A DNA stretch of 10,801 nucleotides, taken from NCBI GenBank assembly GCA_016206815.1, contig JACQQT010000024.1, positions 1 through 10,801 of the forward strand. Direction: 5' to 3'. The stretch comes from Candidatus Omnitrophota bacterium (lineage in GTDB: Bacteria; Omnitrophota; Omnitrophia; Omnitrophales; Danuiimicrobiaceae). Position 1 is the stretch's first letter. Every line of letters starts with the position of its first letter. The notes beneath the pieces were generated by a model, which was not told where the DNA came from, ran no database searches, and was given only the letters and a program-made list of their open reading frames with translations. Of the stretch, positions 6,202 to 10,801 are shown in pieces. The translations under genes were made by a program, and so were the position numbers.

Positions 6202-7444
6202 AATTACGAATAAAATCTTCAAACTCTTTCCTGAATTTTTTGAGGTAACTTAAAAACGTCATTTGCGCCCCGTCCGCCAAAGCGCAAATCGTAGTTCCCC
6301 CCAAATATTTCCCGATATCAAGCAAATGATCAACGTCATCTGCCCGGCCTTTGCCCGCTACAATGCGCTTTAAAATCCGGTCAATCCATCCGGTCCCTTC
6401 CCGGCAAGGCGAACACTGACCGCAGGATTCATGCGCGAAAAACTGCATCGTCACGCGGAGCGCATCCACCATCGAAGTCGTCTCATCCATCACAATCACG
6501 CCTCCGGAGCCGCCCATGGAACCGACGGCTTTCAATGAATCGAAATCCATTTTCACGTCGATTTCATCTGCCGTCAGCACCGCGGCGGAAAGCCCGCCCG
6601 GCACCACCGCTTTCAACTTCCGATCTTCTGAAATTCCGCCGGCATGTTCGTAAATGATGCTGCGAAGCAGAATTCCCATCGGAAGTTCATAAATACCGGG
6701 CCTCTTCACATGGCCGCTGACGCTGAAAAGCCGCATCCCGCCGTTTCGTTCGGTTCCCAGCTTGGCAAACCACTCGCTCCCGCGTTGGACGATAAACGGA
6801 AGATAAGAAAGCGTTTCCACATTGTTGATCACGGTAGGACATCCAAACAAACCGACGACTGCGGGAAACGGAGGTTTGAGTCTGGGAAATCCTTTTTTGC
6901 CTTCCAACGATTCTAAAAGTCCCGTTTCTTCTCCGCAAATGTACGCGCCGGCTCCCCGATGAATAACGATATCGAGGTCAAACTTTGTTCCGAAAATATT
7001 TTCTCCCAAAAAACCTTTCTGATAGGCTTCGCCCACGGCCTCTTTGAGTTTGAGGTAAGGCATTTCGTATTCACCGCGAATGTAGATGAACGCTTTGTGA
7101 ATCCCTACCGCATAGGAAGCAATGATCATCCCTTCGATCAGCAAATGAGGGACGTACGTCAGAATATACTTATCTTTAAAGGTCCCCGGTTCGCCTTCAT
7201 CCGCGTTCACCACCAAATAAATCGGTTTCCCCGTATCGCGCGGAACAAAACTCCACTTCACACCGCAGCTGAAACCCGCTCCGCCGAGACCTCTCAGGTG
7301 AGAACGCTTGACCTCACCTTCAATTTCTTCGGGCTTCCGGTTCCGAAGAGCAAGTTTTGCCGCTTCATAGCCGCCTTCCGCCAGATAAACCGGAAGCGAG
7401 GTCGCATTCGGAATCTTAAAAAATCTAGAAATCAGTTTTTCCAC
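6059..7444 (-). CDS. nuoF: NADH-quinone oxidoreductase subunit F, C-terminus replaced by a palindromic element
   Basis: NuoF binds NADH and FMN and carries cluster N3, the entry point for electrons. Visible are: the FMN/NAD region R-G-L-G-G-A-G-F-S-C-G-V-K-W (51-64), N-A-D-E-G-E-P-G-T-F-K-D (80-91), GAGAYICGEETGLLESLEG (164-182), and the N3 ligands C341, C344, C347 (ESCGQCSPCREGT) and C387 (T-I-C-A-L-A-D-G-A). The family fold ends near residues 405-414 (KKFRKEFEDFIRN). The last 47 residues (from S415) are read from a palindromic repeat and match nothing expected of NuoF: they are low in complexity and rich in G, S, A, P and R. The stop TGA lies in the far terminal repeat. All catalytic residues precede the insertion, so the protein is probably functional. 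The start is GTG at 7444, with AAGG 7 nt upstream, 2 nt after the nuoE stop. Confidence 0.95.
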   Translation of the reverse strand: MEKLISRFFKIPNATSLPVYLAEGGYEAAKLALRNRKPEEIEGEVKRSHLRGLGGAGFSCGVKWSFVPRDTGKPIYLVVNADEGEPGTFKDKYILTYVPHLLIEGMIIASYAVGIHKAFIYIRGEYEMPYLKLKEAVGEAYQKGFLGENIFGTKFDLDIVIHRGAGAYICGEETGLLESLEGKKGFPRLKPPFPAVVGLFGCPTVINNVETLSYLPFIVQRGSEWFAKLGTERNGGMRLFSVSGHVKRPGIYELPMGILLRSIIYEHAGGISEDRKLKAVVPGGLSAAVLTADEIDVKMDFDSLKAVGSMGGSGGVIVMDETTSMVDALRVTMQFFAHESCGQCSPCREGTGWIDRILKRIVAGKGRADDVDHLLDIGKYLGGTTICALADGAQMTFLSYLKKFRKEFEDFIRNSSLRANAGWSSGGRPLGLPAPDGRSGTVSEAISGIASAGRLKAPSSQ

Positions 7445-7446
7445 CG

Positions 7447-7938
7447 CTATGCCTTGCTCACGTCATATTGTTTGATGATTTCAAATAACTTTTCTTTCGT
7501 CAACGGCCCTGCATATTCCTGATTGATCTGCCCCGCCGGCGCTTTCTCGCACGCCCCCAAACATTCGACATGGTCCAGTGAAAATTGCCCGTCTTCAGTG
7601 GTCCGGCCGCACTCGATTCCCAGTTTTTCCTCCATGTCACGGATCAATTCTTCCGCACCCCGGAGCGCACAACTTAAGGTCCTGCAAATTTGAAGATGGC
7701 ATTTTCCTTTTGGCTTTGAATAAAAAAGCGTATAAAACGTCATTAATTCGCGGACGCCCATGGGCGGAATTTGAAAATAATCGGCAATTTCAAGCTCGGC
7801 GTCCTCAGAAATAGATCCGTAGGTCTCTTGGACGAGGCGCATCACCGGCAAAGCAGCCGCACGCTTCACCGGATAGTTGGCGCAAATCTGATCCGCTCGC
7901 TTTTTAAGTTCCGGGGTAAAAATAGCGGGTTGATTCAT
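7447..7938 (-). CDS. nuoE: NADH-quinone oxidoreductase subunit E
   Basis: NuoE is a thioredoxin-like [2Fe-2S] protein (cluster N1a) that partners NuoF in the NADH-oxidising head. The ligands are C85 and C90 (C-R-T-L-S-C) and C126 and C130 (C-L-G-A-C). The N-terminal helical part contains the family blocks A-A-L-P-V-M-R-L-V-Q-E (28-38) and G-V-R-E-L-M-T-F-Y-T-L-F (61-72). Length (163 residues) is usual. After the second cysteine pair the common G-N-A-P motif reads E-K-A-P-A-G, a small departure. ATG at 7938 follows the nuoD stop after 3 nt. The gene ends 2 nt before the nuoF GTG. Confidence 0.96.
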   Translation of the reverse strand: MNQPAIFTPELKKRADQICANYPVKRAAALPVMRLVQETYGSISEDAELEIADYFQIPPMGVRELMTFYTLFYSKPKGKCHLQICRTLSCALRGAEELIRDMEEKLGIECGRTTEDGQFSLDHVECLGACEKAPAGQINQEYAGPLTKEKLFEIIKQYDVSKA

Positions 7939-7941
7939 CGA

Positions 7942-9288
7942 TTACCGGTCCAATTCTCCGCCGATCATGTTGACGGAACCAAAGGTGGCAACCACATCCG
8001 CCAAATACCCGCCTTTGAGCATCAAAGGAAGGGCTGCCATAATCGGGAAACAAGGCGGCCTGACGCGTACGCGATAAGGCCTGCCGGTTCCGTCGCTCAC
8101 CACAAAAAATCCAAGTTCCCCGTTTCCGCCTTCGACTGCTTGATAGACCTCTCCGGCCGGCGGCTGGATGCCGTGGCCGAACATGATTAATTTAAAATGC
8201 TGCATCAGTCCTTCGATATTTCCGTACGTATCTTCCTTCGGAGGAAGGACGGCCCGTTTTTCATCCGCTTCAACCGAATTGAAATACTGCCGGGTGCCTC
8301 CGCTTAAAGTCGGATCGAGATTCACATCCAGCTCGACAAAGCCTTCGGTCTCACCCATTTTCGCAAGATCCACCATCATGGCCGCGGGAATTTCACGTCC
8401 TTCCGTATCCACCATGAGATTGCCTTCCGGAATGTCCCGGAAAGCCTGTTCAACAATCCGCATACTCTGTTCCATTTCTTCCATGCGGCACAGATAACGG
8501 TCGTAATTGTCTCCCGTACTTCCAACCGGAATATCAAAATTGAACCGATCATAAACCGAATAAGGACAATTCTTCCGGACATCGTAATCAATGCCCGTCG
8601 ATCGCAGGAAAGGACCCGTGATGCCGTAAGCCAGCGCATCTTCTTTTGAAATGACGCCGACCTCTTTGAGGCGGTCGACAAAAATCCGGTTGCGCGTGAG
8701 CAGCTGGTGGCATTCCTTTAACACGTTGCGCGTCTCGGCAATAGCTTTTTGAATGTGCGGCTCAAACTCCGGCGGCAGATCGGCTTTCACGCCCCCCGGC
8801 CGAATGTAAGAAATGGTCAGGCGGGCGCCGGTCACCATTTCGATTCCCTGATATAAATATTCACGGGCCTTCATCATATAGAGAAAAGCGGTAAATGCAC
8901 CGAGTTCCATGGCACTTGCGCCGATGCAAGTGAGATGATCTGAAATACGGGAAAGTTCGCTCATGATGACTCGAATGTATTCGCACCGTTCGGTCGGTTT
9001 CATCCCGAACAGTTTTTCCACCGCCATCGAATAACCCATGTTGTTAATCAATGGGGACACATAATTGAGGCGATCCGTATACGGAATCACCTGGAGATAG
9101 CCGGATTGCTCCGCACTTTTCTCGAAAGCGCGGTGAAGATACCCGATCGCGATATCCGCGCTTTCCACGCGCTCGCCGTCCAATCCGAGAATGATCCGAA
9201 TGATGCCGTGCATGGCCGGATGGCTCGGCCCCATGTTGAGCATCATCGTGTGCCGGCGTATTTTTTGGGAGGCGGCGGCTGTGGTCAT
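7942..9288 (-). CDS. nuoD: NADH-quinone oxidoreductase subunit D (49-kDa type)
   Basis: NuoD, homologous to the large subunit of NiFe hydrogenases, forms the quinone-reduction cavity with NuoB. The quinone-site block N-M-G-P-S-H-P-A-M-H-G (18-28, with H23 and H27) and the tyrosine of D-R-L-N-Y (Y76) are present. So are G-Y-L-H-R-A-F-E-K (canonical form has G for this A), R-P-G-G-V (163-167) and the C-terminal G-G-E-L-D-R. At 448 residues it is longer than the usual 390-420. The extra length seems to be about 45 residues around 298-343 (containing G-E-T-E-G-F-V-E-L-D and S-G-G-T-R-Q-Y-F), before L-P-P-K-E-D-T-Y-G-N-I-E-G-L-M-Q-H-F-K. The ATG directly follows the nuoC TAA with no spacer. nuoC and nuoD are separate genes, unlike the E. 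coli nuoCD fusion. Confidence 0.97.
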   Translation of the reverse strand: MTTAAASQKIRRHTMMLNMGPSHPAMHGIIRIILGLDGERVESADIAIGYLHRAFEKSAEQSGYLQVIPYTDRLNYVSPLINNMGYSMAVEKLFGMKPTERCEYIRVIMSELSRISDHLTCIGASAMELGAFTAFLYMMKAREYLYQGIEMVTGARLTISYIRPGGVKADLPPEFEPHIQKAIAETRNVLKECHQLLTRNRIFVDRLKEVGVISKEDALAYGITGPFLRSTGIDYDVRKNCPYSVYDRFNFDIPVGSTGDNYDRYLCRMEEMEQSMRIVEQAFRDIPEGNLMVDTEGREIPAAMMVDLAKMGETEGFVELDVNLDPTLSGGTRQYFNSVEADEKRAVLPPKEDTYGNIEGLMQHFKLIMFGHGIQPPAGEVYQAVEGGNGELGFFVVSDGTGRPYRVRVRPPCFPIMAALPLMLKGGYLADVVATFGSVNMIGGELDR

Positions 9289-9765
9289 TTAATTCTGAGG
9301 TCCTACGAGAGGTTGACGCTTATTGTACGGATAATCCTTGCGCAGCGGATGCCCTTTGAATTCTTCATACATCAGGATCCGTTTCAAATTCGGATGCCCC
9401 TTGAATTTGATCCCGAACATATCCCAAACTTCCCGTTCAAACCAATCGGCAACGGGCCAAATGGAAACGAGAGAATCAATGGTCAAATCCTTTTCATCGA
9501 CGCCCGCTTTAATCCGAACGCGGTGGTTTTGACTTAAAGAATAAAGATGATAAACCACGTCAAAACGGGGCTTCCGCTCCTGCCAAAGATAATCCACAGC
9601 GGTCAAATCCATTAAGATATTGAAATCAAGGACGGGATCCGTTTTTAAATATTGCGCGAGTTCCCGCACAATGTCCTTGTTGACAACGGCAACCAGGTCC
9701 CCTCGAAATTCAAAGGTTTCGTAAACGTCGTCTAAAAATTTTTCTTTGATTTTCTCGAGAATCAT
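9289..9765 (-). CDS. nuoC: NADH-quinone oxidoreductase subunit C (30-kDa type)
   Basis: NuoC is a structural subunit of the quinone-binding module, docking to NuoD; it carries no cofactor. The 158-residue protein contains the 30-kDa signature E-R-E-V-W-D-M-F-G-I-K-F-K-G-H-P-N-L-K-R-I-L (about 109-130), then G-H-P-L-R-K-D-Y-P near the C-terminus. Upstream, D-Y-L-W-Q-E-R-K-P-R-F-D-V-V-Y-H-L-Y-S matches the family core. The ATG at 9765 overlaps the nuoB stop by one base (TGATG). The gene ends with TAA directly against the nuoD ATG, so B, C and D form one coupled translation block. Confidence 0.96.
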   Translation of the reverse strand: MILEKIKEKFLDDVYETFEFRGDLVAVVNKDIVRELAQYLKTDPVLDFNILMDLTAVDYLWQERKPRFDVVYHLYSLSQNHRVRIKAGVDEKDLTIDSLVSIWPVADWFEREVWDMFGIKFKGHPNLKRILMYEEFKGHPLRKDYPYNKRQPLVGPQN

Positions 9766-10235
9766 CAGGCAGGTTGACGCTGAATTTTTTCTTGAAGTTT
9801 CATGAGGCCATCCAACACATTTTCAGGACGCGGCGGACAACCGGGAATATATACATCCACCGGAATAATCGTATCAATTCCCATCACGGTCGCGTAATTG
9901 TCATAAAACCCGCCCGTGCAAGTGCACACTCCGAAAGCGACCACCCATTTGGGGTCGCACATTTGATCGTAGATTTGTTTTAAAACCGGCGCTAATTTGT
10001 GGCTGATCGTCCCGACCACCATCAACACGTCGGACTGACGGGGGCTGAAGCGCGGAAGGCCTGCCCCAAACCGATCGATGTCGTAGTGAGCGCAGGCAAC
10101 CGACATGTATTCCATTCCGCAGCAAGCCGTGACAAACGGATATTGAAAGAGCGAATACTTCCGGGCCCATCCCACCATGTCATTTAACTTGGACGTAAAA
10201 AATCCGGGCGAGGCCGCCTGATTTTCCGGCTTCAT
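9765..10235 (-). CDS. nuoB: NADH-quinone oxidoreductase subunit B (cluster N2)
   Basis: NuoB holds cluster N2, the last [4Fe-4S] centre before quinone. The ligands are the tandem pair C38-C39 (A-C-C-G-M-E), C104 (G-V-C-T-C-T-G-G) and C133 (P-G-C-P-P-R-P-E). An extra cysteine, C106, sits two residues after the third ligand where many NuoB have S. Other family blocks are R-F-S-P-R-Q-S-D-V-L-M-V-V-G-T (62-76) and Y-D-N-Y-A-T-V-M-G-I-D-T-I-I-P-V-D-V-Y. Length (156 residues) is usual. The ATG at 10235 overlaps the nuoA stop by four bases (ATGA). Confidence 0.97.
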   Translation of the reverse strand: MKPENQAASPGFFTSKLNDMVGWARKYSLFQYPFVTACCGMEYMSVACAHYDIDRFGAGLPRFSPRQSDVLMVVGTISHKLAPVLKQIYDQMCDPKWVVAFGVCTCTGGFYDNYATVMGIDTIIPVDVYIPGCPPRPENVLDGLMKLQEKIQRQPA

Positions 10236-10585
10236 TTGGGATCAATCGCTCCCTTTTTGAATGCATACAGATAACCGACTAGAATAAAAAACACAAAAAT
10301 ACCCATTTCAATCAGGCCTAAAAATCCGAGTTTCTTGAATAAAACCGCCCAGGGAAAGAGAAAGGCGAGCTCCACATCAAAAATAATAAACAACATCGCG
10401 ATCACGTAAAAGTGGACCGGAAGGCTTTTGGTGGGAAGCGAGAACGGTTTTTCGCCGCATTCATAAGGCTCATTTTTTGCCGGATTGGGCCGTTTGGGGC
10501 CTAAGACCGAAGCCAAGAAAAGGAATAGCCCGACCACGGCAGCAGCCATAAAAGCCAGGATGAGAATACCGAAATATTCGATCAT
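10232..10585 (-). CDS. nuoA: NADH-quinone oxidoreductase subunit A
   Basis: NuoA is a small membrane subunit next to NuoH that contributes to the quinone-site loops. The 117-residue protein has three membrane spans (about 4-28, 58-82, 88-109). The conserved loop carries K-N-E-P-Y-E-C-G-E (38-46); its cysteine is the one whose exposure changes in the active/deactive transition of the mitochondrial homologue. The second span starts with V-H-F-Y-V-I-A-M-L-F-I-I-F-D-V-E and ends F-L-F-P-W-A. It is the first gene of the operon. The start ATG at 10585 has a modest AGGG about 9 nt upstream. A predicted promoter lies about 70-100 bp further up. Confidence 0.96.
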   Translation of the reverse strand: MIEYFGILILAFMAAAVVGLFLFLASVLGPKRPNPAKNEPYECGEKPFSLPTKSLPVHFYVIAMLFIIFDVELAFLFPWAVLFKKLGFLGLIEMGIFVFFILVGYLYAFKKGAIDPK

Positions 10586-10600
10586 TGAACTTTACCCTAA

Positions 10601-10619
10601 CCTATTGAGATTCAATGGG
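10601..10619 (-). promoter_or_regulatory. Small inverted repeat in the nuoA leader
   Basis: On the minus strand ATTGA (10616-10612), ATC and TCAAT (10608-10604) form a 5-bp stem. CC/GG (10618-10619 with 10601-10602) flank it across a mismatch. It lies immediately upstream of the likely nuoA ribosome binding site. It could be a leader hairpin or a protein-binding dyad; a chance match is possible. Confidence 0.3.
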
Positions 10620-10653
10620 TTTAGACAAGACTTAAATTGACGGGTTCCAGCGT

Positions 10654-10682
10654 ATTTTAGGGGGAGACAAAAATTTTGTAAA
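10654..10682 (-). promoter_or_regulatory. Predicted sigma70-type promoter of the nuo operon
   Basis: On the minus strand TTTACA (10682-10677; 5 of 6 to consensus), a 17-bp spacer and TAAAAT (10659-10654; 5 of 6) make a strong candidate. Transcription would begin near 10647, leaving a leader of about 60 nt before nuoA. A short palindrome, ACAAAA/TTTTGT (10667-10679), overlaps the -35 box and spacer and might be an operator. No other good promoter is visible nearby. Confidence 0.6.
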
Positions 10683-10713
10683 GGAGAATCAGATTTTAGC
10701 GGAATCCTCCTTT
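10680..10713. repeat. Inverted repeat overlapping the nuo promoter -35 box
   Basis: AAAGGAG (10680-10686) and CTCCTTT (10707-10713) are exact inverse complements, 20 nt apart, with a few more imperfect pairs inside. The left arm overlaps the predicted -35 box. It could be a regulator site or a weak hairpin at the end of an upstream gene. Confidence 0.35.
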
Positions 10714-10801
10714 GCCTCCGAAACCGCTCCGGCTGCAAAAGAATGAATGTCGGATTGTGCAGCCTCCGCTGCGCAAATGCCTGATTTTTCATTCCCATAG
10801 A

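Larger units (their letters stand above)
10586..10801. other. Upstream region of the nuo operon, no convincing gene
   Basis: The 216 bp contain a predicted minus-strand promoter and several small inverted repeats. One minus-strand frame stays open over most of it (10592-10798). Its translation (many R, P, L, Q; no domain) and its lack of a ribosome binding site make it an unlikely gene. The outermost ~80 bp may belong to the 3' region of a neighbour beyond the window; nothing recognisable is seen there. Confidence 0.5.

Noticed and set aside
5522..6248. Plus-strand open frames opposite nuoG and through the palindromic element
   Set aside because: They are antisense to a well-supported gene or arise from the element's two-strand openness; no start signals or family features.
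10592..10798. Minus-strand open frame upstream of nuoA (68 codons)
   Set aside because: No ribosome binding site at its start, composition unlike a real protein, no domain, and it spans the predicted promoter and leader of nuoA.

Overview
The window holds the conserved core of a bacterial proton-pumping NADH:quinone oxidoreductase (complex I, type-1 NADH dehydrogenase) operon on the minus strand. Three genes on the plus strand converge on it. The genome is bacterial, densely packed, and close to half G+C by eye. I cannot name the organism. The complex I style is a NuoD with an insertion and a GGELDR ending, a short NuoG, and separate nuoC and nuoD genes. With a dispersed palindromic repeat starting CGTCATTGCGA and a chromosomal ORF6N gene, this would fit an uncultivated lineage such as Omnitrophota or a PVC relative. 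That placement is a low-confidence inference.

Layout. (1) 1-1023, plus: 3' two thirds of a comM/yifB-type Mg-chelatase-like AAA+ ATPase, cut by the window edge. (2) 1038-1556, plus: an ORF6N-domain (phage antirepressor-like) protein, 14 nt behind comM, whose coding sequence contains a near-perfect 35-bp palindrome. (3) 1557-1670: intergenic, with a good sigma70-type promoter and ribosome binding site. (4) 1671-2792, plus: a secreted, probably lipid-anchored PHP-domain metallohydrolase. (5) 2794-10585, minus: nuoA-B-C-D-E-F-G-H-I, read from right to left. The genes overlap or sit 0-3 nt apart, except nuoF/nuoG. (6) 10586-10801: leader and promoter region of the nuo operon, with a predicted -35/-10 pair (TTTACA, 17 bp, TAAAAT) and small inverted repeats. 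No convincing gene lies there.

How the genes work together. NuoE, NuoF and NuoG form the NADH-oxidising module (FMN plus Fe-S clusters). NuoB, NuoC, NuoD and NuoI form the connecting quinone-reducing module. NuoA and NuoH are the membrane subunits at its foot. The antiporter-like arm (NuoJ, K, L, M, N) is not encoded here: the cluster stops at nuoI, whose stop codon lies 1 nt from the stop of the convergent PHP gene. The J-N genes must be elsewhere, or the complex is incomplete.

Most notable are: a ~145-bp palindromic mobile repeat that has invaded the 3' end of nuoF and supplies its last 47 codons, its stop codon, and the edge of the nuoG ribosome binding site; the 35-bp palindrome embedded in the ORF6N gene; and the partial nuo cluster ending at nuoI.
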